Assembly: GCA_963675955.2 (NCBI GenBank)
Contig: CAXXVR010000002.1
Location: 434,001-498,000 of the forward strand
Source: Desulfocicer sp963675955
GTDB lineage: Bacteria > Desulfobacterota > Desulfobacteria > Desulfobacterales > Desulfobacteraceae
Direction: 5' to 3'
Length of the DNA stretch: 64,000 nt
Below, piece after piece: positions 1 through 8,228 of this stretch. The position numbers and the translations under genes were made by a program. The number at the start of each line of letters is the position of its first letter. The stretch's first letter is position 1. The notes below the pieces were generated by a model, which saw nothing but the letters and a program-made list of their open reading frames with translations, ran no database searches and had not been told where the DNA came from.

Positions 1-289
1 AGGATCAAAGTTAAATATTAACAATCAAAAAAGCTAAGGTGCTAATTTTATAATTATTTTCAAATAAGCTCATCAAAAGAGCTCCGCTATAGCTGTGACC
101 GACCTGTACCCTCTCTCCAATATGGGGGCGCATAAAAAAATCCCTGCCCCCTCCTTGAAAAAAGATATTTTCTTATAGCCATCACCCCAATAATCATAGG
201 GCTTGTTCAACAACAGGATAAGATCGTGGTTCGCTGCGCTCACACGATCTATCCTTGTTCGTTCGCTTTGTTTTATTTTAAAATGCACC

Positions 290-317
290 TTGCTAATTTT
301 ATGATATTGCCTATAAT
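290..317 (+). promoter_or_regulatory. Putative promoter of the relB/dinJ-like gene
   Basis: TTGCTA at 290-295 and a perfect TATAAT at 312-317 are separated by 16 bases. They lie about 50 bases upstream of the antitoxin start at 368, and the palindrome at 331-342 falls between promoter and gene. The assignment rests on sequence match only. Confidence 0.45.
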
Positions 318-330
318 ATATGTAGTGACA

Positions 331-342
331 TTGTAAATACAA
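331..342. promoter_or_regulatory. Operator-like palindrome upstream of the antitoxin gene
   Basis: TTGTA-AA-TACAA lies between the -10 box and the antitoxin start, where autorepression of an antitoxin operon would act. A very similar palindrome, TTGTAAATTACAA, occurs at 695-707 upstream of higBA. RelB/DinJ-type antitoxins are known to autoregulate; binding here is inferred. Confidence 0.35.
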
Positions 343-367
343 ATATTTTAAATTAAAGGAAGTCACC

Positions 368-628
368 ATGGCAAAAACTGCAATAATTCAAACCCGTGTT
401 GATCCAGTGATAAAAAATAATGCCCAAATGATATTGAAAAAACTTAACATATCAATGTCTGAAGCAATTTCAATCTATCTTTCACAAATAACCCTGCACA
501 ATGGAATACCCTTTGAGATAAAAATTCCAAATAAAGTTACGGCCTCAACCTTAAAAGACTCGGAAAATGGGAAGAATATTCATAATGTGGATTCAGTCGA
601 TGAATTATTCCAGGCGCTTGACAGTTGA
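368..628 (+). CDS. RelB/DinJ family antitoxin
   Basis: This 86-residue protein begins with the ribbon-helix-helix pattern of RelB/DinJ antitoxins: a short strand (AIIQTRVDPVIK), then helices with the motif MSEAISIYLSQI. The C-terminal part is polar and would wrap around a toxin. AAAGGA lies about 10 bases upstream of the ATG. Antitoxins of this family neutralise RelE/YafQ-type mRNA interferases and repress their own promoter. No YafQ/RelE-type toxin follows directly; the next gene is a HigB-type toxin of a different system, so this antitoxin looks orphaned. It lies at the left edge of the cassette region and could itself be a cassette, but I could not define a convincing attC on either side. 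Confidence 0.8.
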   Translation: MAKTAIIQTRVDPVIKNNAQMILKKLNISMSEAISIYLSQITLHNGIPFEIKIPNKVTASTLKDSENGKNIHNVDSVDELFQALDS

Positions 629-694
629 ACATTCATTACACAACCCAATTTAAAAAAGATGGGTCAACCCCCTTTTTATGTGTTAATGTTTTTG

Positions 695-707
695 TTGTAA
701 ATTACAA
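695..707. promoter_or_regulatory. Operator-like palindrome upstream of higBA
   Basis: TTGTAAATTACAA is a perfect palindrome, followed by a second inverted pair (TTACA at 702-706, TGTAA at 715-719). It resembles the palindrome at 331-342. The 629-822 stretch otherwise holds no gene; it also contains a hairpin at 788-804 (CACCGG/CCGGTG arms, 5-base loop). Confidence 0.3.
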
Positions 708-822
708 TATACACTGTAATTAAGGGTATTTCGAGTTTTTTTGATTTTCTTCTATTCAAAACACGCTTGTTTTAGGACTAGAAAACGCACCGGATAAACC
801 GGTGATTTTCGCGTTTGGCCTT

Positions 823-1105
823 ATGATATTTTTTGAATTAAAAATTCCAAAAGATACTTTATTGTTGAGTCAAAAGTGCTTTAAGCTATTGTTGGTTGAT
901 TAAGATCGTAGCTCAACGTAAATTGGATCAAATTAACCGTGTGCAAGAAATCACTGAGCTTCTGATTCCGCCAGGGAACCGACTTGAACAATTAAAAGGT
1001 GACCGAGAAAATCAATTCAGTATCCGAATAAACCAGCAGTACCGTGTTTGTTTTATTTGGGAGGGAGGTCAGGCATATGAAGTTGAAATTACAGACTATC
1101 ACTAA
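823..1105 (+). pseudogene. higB: HigB-family toxin, interrupted by a frameshift
   Basis: The C-terminal two thirds (from about 899) is typical HigB/RelE-superfamily toxin sequence, with PPGNRLEQLKGDR, SIRINQQYRV and a terminal EVEITDYH. The expected N-terminus lies in another frame: ATG at 823 gives a peptide with KDTLLLSQKCFK that meets a stop at 901-903. Removing one base near 892-898 would join the two parts into one HigB of normal length. As it stands, the only start in the toxin frame is TTG at 896, which lacks about 25 N-terminal residues. HigB toxins cleave mRNA on ribosomes. The toxin is probably inactive unless frameshifting or a sequencing error explains the break. The stop overlaps higA by 29 bases, as usual for higBA. 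Confidence 0.7.
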
Positions 1106-1436
1106 TAATATTTCGAGGAAGCTCCCAAAAAATCGTCCTCCGACCCACCCCGGAGAAATGCTTTTGGAAGAGTTCGTGAAGCCTCTCAATATTACCCAGA
1201 CAAAACTTGCTCAAAAGTTAGGTGTCTCGTACCCACGTCTTAATGAAATTATCAAAGGTCGTAGGTCAGTAACACCTGATACTGCATTGAGGCTGTCTCA
1301 AGTTTTAGGAATGTCAGCAGATTTCTGGCTTGGTTTACAGCAGGATTGGGACTTGTGGCACGCAATGAATAGTCCAAAAGCTGTCGAGATTATGCAGTTG
1401 CAACCAATTTCAATGGGTGTGGAAAATTTAGTATAA
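1077..1436 (+). CDS. higA: HigA-family antitoxin, XRE-type helix-turn-helix protein
   Basis: The protein has about 119 residues and the HigA/VapI pattern: PPTHPGEMLLEEFVKPLNIT, then an XRE helix-turn-helix (QTKLAQKLGVSYPRLNEII, GRRSVTPDTALRLSQVLG) and the C-terminal SADFWLGLQQDWDLW segment. I chose ATG 1077 because GGGAGGGAGG lies just upstream and the start falls inside higB, the usual coupled layout. HigA binds HigB and represses the operon. Its TAA stop is embedded in the GTATAAC end of an attC-like element, which is typical of integron cassette genes. The partner toxin gene is frameshifted, so the antitoxin may persist alone. Confidence 0.85.
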   Translation: MKLKLQTITNNISRKLPKNRPPTHPGEMLLEEFVKPLNITQTKLAQKLGVSYPRLNEIIKGRRSVTPDTALRLSQVLGMSADFWLGLQQDWDLWHAMNSPKAVEIMQLQPISMGVENLV

Positions 1437-1511
1437 CATTTCGGTCAACCTGACCGCGTGAACGGGAGTCGTTTTCCGCGAAGGCTGTTGGCGCGGCAGG
1501 TTACCTCGGCG
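1431..1511 (+). other. attC-like recombination site of the higBA cassette
   Basis: The site starts with GTATAAC, overlapping the higA stop. Arms CAACCTGACCGCG and CGCGGCAGGTTAC pair imperfectly, with one unpaired A in the left arm, as expected of attC. It ends CCTCGGCG at 1511, where a normal site would continue G|TTRRRY. Here the next base starts a 185-bp-type repeat (ATGGGG). The site marks higBA as a plus-strand cassette. I could not find the matching cassette start (GTTATAC) upstream of higB. Confidence 0.6.
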
Positions 1512-1641
1512 ATGGGGTGGACCGCTCCGCGTTCCACCCCATCGGGCCGGGCTGATCAACACCGTGGACAGGTTCCGCGCTGCGCGCTCCACCCATCCAC
1601 GGCGTTGAAGCCGACTGCGATTCTCAGCCTTGAAATGAAAT
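1512..1641 (+). repeat. Gene-less integron cassette, copy 1, 3'-truncated
   Basis: This is the plus-strand copy of the unit seen complete at 10129-10313 and 15494-15678. It begins ATGGGGTGGACC directly after the G of the higBA attC. It stays nearly identical through the arms CAACACCGTGGA and TCCACGGCGTTG, then diverges after about 1632-1641. The terminal CAGCCCGGCCCG arm present in the other copies is missing. No gene was seen from here to 1984. Confidence 0.75.
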
Positions 1642-1907
1642 ATACTGATTATAACGGATTTGGGGGGCTGATGCCGGGGGCAGTAAAATAGGCTGGAAAG
1701 ATCTATCTTTTGTGATAAAGTTGAATCGCCAAAGACAACTTTTAACAAAAGGATTTATGATGACTCCAGCTTCAGATACCACCCCCCGTATGAATCGAAC
1801 TATTTGTATGCACTTTTGTCAAGCACAATATCGCTGTCTGTCAAGGATTCTGTCGCATTTTTTAGTTACTTGTTCTATCAATTCCAGTTCTTTGTAGCGT
1901 CCGGGGT

Positions 1908-1983
1908 AGCCCCCTCGTCATGCCCCTGTCAAGGGTCGAGATGAACGCTACCGCGCCCTTGACAGGGGCATGACGAGGGGGCT
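1908..1983. repeat. 28-bp perfect inverted repeat (hairpin) beside the IS
   Basis: Arms 1908-1935 and 1956-1983 are perfectly complementary over 28 bases, starting AGCCCCCTCGTCATGCC, around a 20-base loop. The GC-rich hairpin sits in an otherwise geneless stretch (about 1646-1984) and abuts the presumed left end of the IS3-family element. It could be a terminator, a folded recombination site or the fused ends of another element. There is no U-tract after it on either strand, which argues against a simple terminator. Confidence 0.7.
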
Positions 1984-2044
1984 GTGTGGTTATCAAGAGA
2001 TGATTGGGATCATCTCGATTAAAAAATTATTTTTAATCCATAGA

Positions 2045-3120
2045 TCAACCAGTCATCCGGTACCCATTCTCGTGGCAATTGGGGCCAGTCGCCTCCCTGG
2101 GCGGGTTTAACCATACAGAGCCTATAGGATCCCAGTTCCGGGTATCCCGGCTCCAGCGTTCCGGATTCCTGGATCTGGCAGACGAATAAACGATTTTCCG
2201 TTTCTTAAGGATCTCCCGGTCTTTGCCCGTATGGCGGTCCACCGGTCTGACATACTGAATGACACTATGCAGATGCTCATGATTATACCAATGGACAAAT
2301 CCAGCCACCCATTTCCGGGCTGCTTCAATAGAAGGGAACGGGATGCCGGGGTAATCAGGCCTATACTTGCATGTCCTGAACAACGATTCCGAGTATGGGT
2401 TATCATTGCTGACCCGCGGACGGCTGTAGGATTTGGTTACTCCCAGAGCATCCAGCTTGGCCCTCATGGTATATCCCTTCTGGGGTCCGCCGTTGTCTGC
2501 ATGAAGAACCGGTGGATTGAGAATACAGTTCTGGGCCAACACAGCTTTATGGACCAGATTCGCACCCAGTTCAGCGCTCTCTGTGGGATGAATCTCCCAG
2601 CCGACAATCATCCTGCTGTATACATCCACGATCATGTACAGATAAAAATACATGCCACGGATCTGGGAAGGGAGCCATGTGATGTCCCAGGTCCAAACCT
2701 GATTCGGACCTGCGGCGCAAAATCACTGAGGCGGCGTATGTTTTCTGGGAGATCGACTGCGGCCCCTGTGGTTTTGTTCTCCTGCTTTGTGCAGAAGCCG
2801 GTAAAACTGGATTCAGAGGCAATATACACCCCCTGGTCCGCCAGTCTCGGTACGATCTGGCCCGGGGGAAGGCTTCCATATTTGGGATCATGGCAAACCG
2901 AAAGCACCTGGTCGATTTCCTTTTTTGTCAGCTTGTTGGATGGCTCAGGCCTTTTGGCTGTGGGACGTCCATCCGTTTTAATCTCACCTTCCCAGGTCCA
3001 CCGTTGATATGTACGGGAGCAGATACCAACGACCCTACAAGCAGGTTCGAGGCGTGCTCCGGTGTCCCTGGCCTCATTGATCAGCTCTACAGTTTTGCGG
3101 CGATCCGGGGCGCTGATCAT
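2045..3120 (-). pseudogene. IS3-family transposase OrfB, frameshifted and with a nonsense codon
   Basis: Pieces of one rve-type DDE transposase lie in two minus-strand frames. The first begins at 3120, overlapping the orfA stop as ATGA, and reads through GRPTAKRPEPSNKLTKKEID to ASESSF. One T appears to be missing at about 2805, after which the expected continuation YRLLHKAGEQNHRGRSRSP is in another frame. That frame has a TGA at 2723-2725, then resumes with WTWDITWLPS and MYFYLYMIVDVYSRMIVGWE. Candidate catalytic acids are D in TWDITW, D in HADNG and E in SNDNPYSESLF. With two lesions the element should be unable to transpose by itself. Confidence 0.8.
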
Positions 3121-3611
3121 TCGTCCTCTGGGTCCCCCCAGATCGCCTGGGCTTTTTTTTGCAGCACCAACAGGGCAGCTGCTTCTGCAAGGGCTTTCTC
3201 CTTGCGCTTGAGCTCTTTTTCAAGCTGTTTGATTCGCTTCTGGTCCTGTTTTTGGCCGGCTTTGAGCTTATTGGCAACCTGTCTGTCCCAGTCATTGGCA
3301 TTTTCACATGCCTGCCGCCATTGGATCACCTGCTCAGGATATATCCCCTTTTTGCGGCAGTATTCTGCCAGCTCGGATTCGTTCATTGCAGCGGTTTCCA
3401 TGACGGCTGAAAATTTATCCTGTGCACTCCAACCATTGGGCTCCCTGCTGGCATCTGGTAGCAAGATGCCCTTCTGGCGTGCTTCCTGGCGCCATTTATA
3501 TAATGTGGCTTCGCTGATGCCTTCCTCTATTGCCAATTGGCTGACTGGCCGTGCATGCGGAGGCATCATCTTTTTTAAAACGGCTTCCTTTCGTTCGGGT
3601 GAATATCGCAT
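3117..3611 (-). CDS. IS3-family transposase OrfA, helix-turn-helix subunit
   Basis: The protein has about 164 residues. It starts MRYSPERKEAVLKKMMPP and has an N-terminal helix-turn-helix (AIEEGISEATLYKWRQEARQ), a second HTH-like repeat (YCRKKGIYPEQVIQWRQ) and a C-terminal coiled coil ending AALLVLQKKAQAIWG, a signature of OrfA in this IS3 subgroup. ATG 3611 is chosen because GGAGG lies about 9 bases upstream. The subunit binds the IS ends together with OrfB. The reading frame is intact although orfB is broken. Confidence 0.8.
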   Translation of the reverse strand: MRYSPERKEAVLKKMMPPHARPVSQLAIEEGISEATLYKWRQEARQKGILLPDASREPNGWSAQDKFSAVMETAAMNESELAEYCRKKGIYPEQVIQWRQACENANDWDRQVANKLKAGQKQDQKRIKQLEKELKRKEKALAEAAALLVLQKKAQAIWGDPEDE

Positions 3612-3676
3612 GACTAATTTCCTCCTGAGCCCCAATAATAATGCTTTTTAATTCATGCGACAACTATCCTGCCACA

Positions 3677-3914
3677 GGGGGGGGGTAATGCCTCGGACAT
3701 GGTGAAGGGCTGAATATCAAGTAGAGAAAAGGTATCCATGAGTTTTGTGTGTACAGAGAACCCGAATGGGGGAGTAGCACACAGGCACTTTCTGGAAGAA
3801 CCATTCTCAAGTCATTACCCGGCTACGGCCCGGTGCACTTGGTGAAACGCCCTGTGCGGACCCGCATGCGGGGTGTTGTGGGGAGGGCGGGAGAAAAACC
3901 CGCCTTTACCCGAT
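3677..3914 (+). mobile_element. Group II intron remnant: ORF internally deleted, 5' part lost
   Basis: About 240 bases match the complete intron at 10383-12349. They include the start of its reverse transcriptase gene (ATGAGTTTTGTG near 3738, then GGGGGAGTAGCACACAGGC), a direct jump to the distal end (TTACCCGGCTACGGCCCGG), domain V (ACGCCCTGTGCGGACCCGC region, 3843-3880) and the 3' end TTTACCCGAT at 3905-3914. The sequence differs from the full copy at many positions, so this is a separate, older relative. Its 3' end falls exactly on the inverted GCACATAA end of the helicase cassette: the intron inserted in that cassette's attC, antisense to the cassette gene. Confidence 0.75.
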
Positions 3915-6900
3915 TATGTGCCGTTTATATTATCAATATAGCTGATTATTTTATTAAATAAATTTGTTTTCCCTTTTACTTTTGCATTTTTCAAAAAATT
4001 CTTATGGCCGACAAATATTAGATTCTCTTGCGTTCGAGATATTGCTACATTCAATCGTTTTCGATCAATCAAAAAAGATAGATTTCCCTTTGTTCTAACT
4101 GTAGAATAAATTACAATTTGGGCCTCTTCTCCTTGGAAAGAATCAATTGTATCGATTTTAATATTATAAATTTGTTTTAATTTTAGTTTTGAAATTTTTT
4201 TTCTGAGTCTTCTCTTTTGTGCAGAATAGGGTGTAATTATTGCTACCGTTTTATTTTCAACTAAATGTGATTCAATATCATCTATTAATAACGATATATC
4301 TTTAACTTCTTTTTCATTATATGAACTTGTTCCATCATATTCTTGTCTTCCTTGAACATCAACCCATTCAATTATTCGATCTGGATTATAGAAATTAGTA
4401 GTCTGTTTTTCTAAGCCGTTTTGAAGAGTTTCATTATAAAATATTTTGCTTACTAAGCTGCCTACTTCTTTAGGCATTCTAAATTGATCCGTTAGCATGC
4501 TTTTGTTTGTATCAGGCAAACTATCATAAAGCCGTTCAAAAAAACTTTTTTCAAAAAATTCTTTATCGAAAGAATTTAAGTTATCATCATCGTCATTTTC
4601 TATAGCATCTAACAACTTCCTGTCATACTGAGGAGGCAATTGATAATGATCACCTATTAGGACAATTTTTTTTGCCCTAAGAATAGGTATTAGTAGCTCC
4701 GGCGGTGTAGCTCGACCGGCTTCATCAATAATAGCAATATCAAATTCAATAAGATCAAGTCCGATACTCCTATTAGCTAATCCGACACAAGTAGCACCAA
4801 TTATATTGTGCGAATTAACTAGTATTTCAATGATTTCATTATCCACTTCACGTAATTCTTTTTTATCAATTAACCCCCACCATTCTTTGCAATATTCTTC
4901 CATTGATGGAGTTTCATAAAGTAATTGTTTATAATTATTTTTTACCTTTACTTGATAATCCTTGAACCAATTATCTATAGTAAATGGTTTTAACTCTTCG
5001 TTTACTTTATCTTCACTTGGAGCGATTCTTACGAAACTATATATTGAGCCATCAAACCATTTTTTGTTTTCCTGATAAATTCGTGACAGTGCGTTATCGA
5101 CAGCAACATTTTGTTGAGACACTATTAGAATCTTTTCACCAGGTCTATTTTTAAGTTGTTGATATGCAATTTCTTTAATTATTGTTGTTTTTCCTGTTCC
5201 CGGAGGGCCTTGTACCAATGAAATGTTTTTTTCTGATAAAACTTTTGTAATTGTTCTTTTCTGATTTTCTGTTAAATCAACATTTTGCCATTTAATATTT
5301 TTGGTAAATATAGCATCCCAATTACTATCGATGGTACTATTTATTAATTGGGGAGATATTAATTCTGTTTTAAGATCGGAGTTGACTATCTTTCCAATAC
5401 CAAAATCTTTAAGTGCATTCCGTTGACGTAATAACGCACTCTGGAAAGTTGGTATTTTAAGGATGAATTCCATTCGACTATTAAAATGAATATTATCATT
5501 ACTTGGAATATTTACCTTTACTGATATTTTATTTTCTTCTTCATTAATATCATCAATTTTCCCTATATCAATACATTCAAAATAATCTGAATTACTTAGG
5601 CGACATTCAACACTCACAATCGGTCTGTTTTTACTATTTTGTAATTTACTTATTCTATCATAGATGTTTTTGAATTGATCTTCAGGTAAATCAAAGTAAA
5701 CATAACCATTATCAGACTTAATATCTTCACATTGATACGGCTCTTCCGCAAAGCTCTTTGCATCAATTTGATAATCTAATGCTTTATTCCATTTTCTGAA
5801 AAAATTATAGTCTTCAGCATTATTTTTTCGTGAATATTCTATATACAAAAATTGATTATTAACGAATTCAATGAAATTTGATAGTGTCGCATCTAATGAA
5901 GGATATAAACCAGGATCAAATGTTTCAATTGGGATAAATAAAAAATTATAAGGTGGCTCAAATGATTTAGAGGAATCTATCTGCACACTATCAATCTTGA
6001 TGATTTTTAAATATCCTTCAGCTTTTTCAATTTTGCAAATAATATTTAGATCAGACAATTTAAACGAAATTATTGCTTTTTCAATATCAATTTGAGCAAC
6101 GGATAAATTAAAGTCTTGTAAACGCTTGCTGAACTTATCAAGCTCTTCATCAATGGTATTTTTATTGAAAACAATAATTATGTCATTATGATTCCGTTTG
6201 TTTTTTTCGATCTCAAGTTTCTCGGTAAAAACAATCTTTCTGAGTAAAAAATCATTTTCAAAAATTTTTAATTTTAAAGGAAATGTTTTCCGATAATTCT
6301 TTAAAGGAAATAATTTGTCTTTACGAGGTAGGAAACCACGGACTCCTTTATAATCAACTATGATTTGATTACTATTGGGTCGTTCATCATAAATTGGCTT
6401 TGCTTCTATTTGTGAGCCTGTTAGAAGGCTTTGCCACAATTCTGCTTTTGCAATAGATGCCTTAAAAAATTTATTAGTTTTATTTACATAATTAATAAAT
6501 ATAGGAACTTCTGTTATATTATTTTGAGTATAATACTGAAGATTTTCTATTTCTTGCTTTTGAGATACTTTATCAGCTATTTTTTGAGATGATAGTTCGA
6601 GCTTTTGTCCATAATCATTCCATTGATTTAGTTCATTTTCATTAATTTTTGCCAATTTACCAACATATAAAAAGTCATTAGGTAGCAATGCATCTGGCTG
6701 ATCATTATTAAATATTTCAGTATATTCTTTATTTTGTTCCCAGTCTTGAATTTGTCGTTCATACCATTTTAAATAATTCCAATATGCATCTAATCTTTTA
6801 AAGGCATCTTCTATACGGTTTTTTTCAAATAACAATGACTTTTTTACATATGGAGAAATTGATTCGTTATTGATCTCATTTTCAATTACTTGTTTCAATT

Positions 6901-7177
6901 TTTCCAAGTCATCTTTTATTGGTCTCTTTTCTTTTTTAAAAAAATTGATTTGATCAAGAAATTCCTTTTTTACTGCGCAAAAAGCTTCTTGCTCTATTTT
7001 TTGTTGGTTCTCCCTATTTTGTTCATAGAGTGTCTCATATTTATTTCCATATTCCTTGATTTTATTCTTAATTTTTGTATGCCGTCTTTCCTCTTCTTCT
7101 GTCATAGAATTGAAAATCCAGCAAGCGGTACTTGCTGTTACAGCTATTGCTGCCGCACCTATAACGAATGGTATCAT
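3914..7177 (-). CDS. Membrane-anchored UPF1/DNA2-like SF1 helicase (COG1112 type)
   Basis: The 1087-residue protein begins with a hydrophobic segment (about residues 2-22, MIPFVIGAAAIAVTASTACW) and a long charged coiled coil to about residue 170. The C-terminal half is an SF1 helicase: Walker A VQGPPGTGKTT, QQNVAVDNALSRI, Walker B IAIIDEAGRATPPE, LIGDHYQLPPQ, LTDQFRM, TIDSFQGEEAQIVIYS and RLNVAISRTQENLIFVG, the complete motif set of UPF1-like enzymes. No nuclease or PLD (HxK) motif was seen. Such helicases translocate on RNA or DNA, and relatives are cores of bacterial defence systems such as Mokosh. It is the last gene of a tight four-gene operon (6-base gap upstream) in one integron cassette. 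Its TAA stop lies in the GCACATAA end of the cassette attC. The region is clearly AT-rich against the chromosome beyond 16 kb. Confidence 0.85.
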   Translation of the reverse strand: MIPFVIGAAAIAVTASTACWIFNSMTEEEERRHTKIKNKIKEYGNKYETLYEQNRENQQKIEQEAFCAVKKEFLDQINFFKKEKRPIKDDLEKLKQVIENEINNESISPYVKKSLLFEKNRIEDAFKRLDAYWNYLKWYERQIQDWEQNKEYTEIFNNDQPDALLPNDFLYVGKLAKINENELNQWNDYGQKLELSSQKIADKVSQKQEIENLQYYTQNNITEVPIFINYVNKTNKFFKASIAKAELWQSLLTGSQIEAKPIYDERPNSNQIIVDYKGVRGFLPRKDKLFPLKNYRKTFPLKLKIFENDFLLRKIVFTEKLEIEKNKRNHNDIIIVFNKNTIDEELDKFSKRLQDFNLSVAQIDIEKAIISFKLSDLNIICKIEKAEGYLKIIKIDSVQIDSSKSFEPPYNFLFIPIETFDPGLYPSLDATLSNFIEFVNNQFLYIEYSRKNNAEDYNFFRKWNKALDYQIDAKSFAEEPYQCEDIKSDNGYVYFDLPEDQFKNIYDRISKLQNSKNRPIVSVECRLSNSDYFECIDIGKIDDINEEENKISVKVNIPSNDNIHFNSRMEFILKIPTFQSALLRQRNALKDFGIGKIVNSDLKTELISPQLINSTIDSNWDAIFTKNIKWQNVDLTENQKRTITKVLSEKNISLVQGPPGTGKTTIIKEIAYQQLKNRPGEKILIVSQQNVAVDNALSRIYQENKKWFDGSIYSFVRIAPSEDKVNEELKPFTIDNWFKDYQVKVKNNYKQLLYETPSMEEYCKEWWGLIDKKELREVDNEIIEILVNSHNIIGATCVGLANRSIGLDLIEFDIAIIDEAGRATPPELLIPILRAKKIVLIGDHYQLPPQYDRKLLDAIENDDDDNLNSFDKEFFEKSFFERLYDSLPDTNKSMLTDQFRMPKEVGSLVSKIFYNETLQNGLEKQTTNFYNPDRIIEWVDVQGRQEYDGTSSYNEKEVKDISLLIDDIESHLVENKTVAIITPYSAQKRRLRKKISKLKLKQIYNIKIDTIDSFQGEEAQIVIYSTVRTKGNLSFLIDRKRLNVAISRTQENLIFVGHKNFLKNAKVKGKTNLFNKIISYIDNINGT

Positions 7178-7183
7178 ATCGCA

Positions 7184-7690
7184 CTAACTCTGTAGCTGAA
7201 GTTGGCTTGTTAAATTCATACTTAATTCATGGAGCTTATTATCTAAAGCAATAACTGTTTCATGTGCGATTCCGAATTTTCGTTCATAATCATCAACCCT
7301 ATTATTCAAACGCTCAATCATATCTAACATCTTTTCAATAATTTTTGCTTGTAATTTGTTTTTTTCAGATTCATTTTCAAGTTGTTTATAATTAAGTTCA
7401 AATTCACTGTGGATTTTTGTTAATTGAATTCTTTCTTTTGATAAAATTTCTTCCAACTCATTATCAAGTTTTTTGATGTCGGTTTCAAATTCGAGTTTTT
7501 TTCTTTTGGTTAATTCTTTTTCTTTAGATAAATCTTTAATACCATCAATTATGGTACTTAAAGATTGAATACTACTGATAACAATTTCTGTTTTTTCAGT
7601 TCCAGTCATTCCTTGCTTAGTTTTACTAAAGGTAATGCCACAATCGGATTTGCCAATGTCGCCATCTATTTTAATTCTGTGCTTTTTCAT
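7184..7690 (-). CDS. Coiled-coil protein of the helicase operon, unknown family
   Basis: The protein has about 168 residues and I do not recognise its family. After a short basic beginning (MKKHRIKIDGDIGKSDCGIT) it is almost entirely predicted helix rich in Lys, Glu and Leu (about residues 40-145), consistent with a coiled coil. There is no signal peptide and no enzymatic motif. ATG 7690 is preferred over the upstream in-frame ATG at 7702 because GGAGG stands five bases before it and the upstream gene ends at 7692. As second-last gene of the operon, between another coiled-coil protein and the coiled-coil N-terminus of the helicase, it may be a structural or sensing partner of the helicase; that role is inferred. 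Confidence 0.75.
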   Translation of the reverse strand: MKKHRIKIDGDIGKSDCGITFSKTKQGMTGTEKTEIVISSIQSLSTIIDGIKDLSKEKELTKRKKLEFETDIKKLDNELEEILSKERIQLTKIHSEFELNYKQLENESEKNKLQAKIIEKMLDMIERLNNRVDDYERKFGIAHETVIALDNKLHELSMNLTSQLQLQS

Positions 7691-7691
7691 T

Positions 7692-8228
7692 TCAACCTCC
7701 AATGATACTTAAAGTTGCACTGATATATGCCTCTACTGCTTCTTTATATTTTTTTTCAATTTTTTGAACCCTTTCCGATGCAGGGTACTCAGTTTTGATA
7801 ATTTCTAATCTTGCTTTGCAATTATAGAGATATTTTTTACTATGCTCATAGACAGGCTTTAGAATTGTTTTCCATTTTTCTTTTGCATTTTCAAGCTCTT
7901 TTTGTGTTAATTTTATGTTTGACTCAACATCCTGTTTTATTGCATATTCTCTTTTTTCAAGTTCCTTTTTTTTATTCTCAAATTCGTGTTTTATTCTGTC
8001 CAAATCAATTCTTAGTTGCTTTGTTATCTCTTTGGCTTTTTGATACTGGTAAAAAGAAACAATGGATTCTCCAACTGAAATAACGGCATCAATATATACA
8101 GTTGTAGGATTAACTTTAGAAATTCCTTTTCTACCGAATTTTACAACATTGTATATTAACTTGGCATTTCGTCCGATTCTTTTGGCTTGGTCAAGTTCAA
8201 AAGAGTTGTAAATATCAATAGGCTTCAT
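7692..8228 (-). CDS. Coiled-coil protein with a hydrophobic N-terminal patch, unknown family
   Basis: The 178-residue protein is unrecognised. Residues about 40-65 form a moderately hydrophobic stretch (TTVYIDAVISVGESIVSFYQ), followed by a long coiled coil (about 68-135, rich in KKELEKRE-type heptads) and a helical tail ending in ISATLSIIGG. The hydrophobic patches at both ends suggest membrane association, but no clear transmembrane helix is present. Its ATG overlaps the previous stop as ATGA, with GGAGAACAGGC upstream, so it is translationally coupled. It shares the AT-rich composition of the whole cassette. Confidence 0.75.
   Translation of the reverse strand: MKPIDIYNSFELDQAKRIGRNAKLIYNVVKFGRKGISKVNPTTVYIDAVISVGESIVSFYQYQKAKEITKQLRIDLDRIKHEFENKKKELEKREYAIKQDVESNIKLTQKELENAKEKWKTILKPVYEHSKKYLYNCKARLEIIKTEYPASERVQKIEKKYKEAVEAYISATLSIIGG

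Larger units (their letters stand above)
1985..3676 (-). mobile_element. IS3-family insertion sequence, decayed
   Basis: The element carries an orfA/orfB pair on the minus strand, the standard IS3 layout. Proposed ends are TGTGG at 1985-1989 and CCACA at 3672-3676, a short inverted match consistent with IS3 TG...CA termini. Similarity of the two ends beyond five bases is weak and I see no clear target duplication, so the borders are tentative. On its right side it is joined directly to the remnant of a group II intron, suggesting that insertion or a later deletion removed the 5' part of that intron. Confidence 0.6.

Noticed and set aside
73..369. Minus-strand 98-codon ORF at the left end
   Set aside because: It covers the promoter and leader of the antitoxin gene, lacks a ribosome site and shows no recognisable protein features.
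626..690. Possible attC after the RelB/DinJ gene (CATTACACAACCC ... GTGTTAATG)
   Set aside because: The ends mirror each other only partly and the inner arms do not pair as in the sites at 1431 or 9404; not enough to call a cassette boundary.
2231..3651. Long plus-strand ORFs across the IS3 element
   Set aside because: They are antisense shadows of the transposase genes, whose minus-strand translation matches OrfA/OrfB.
3914..7177. Assignment of the helicase as a Mokosh component
   Set aside because: The helicase motifs fit the same superfamily, but no kinase-like N-terminus or PLD-type HxK nuclease motif is present and the partner genes differ.
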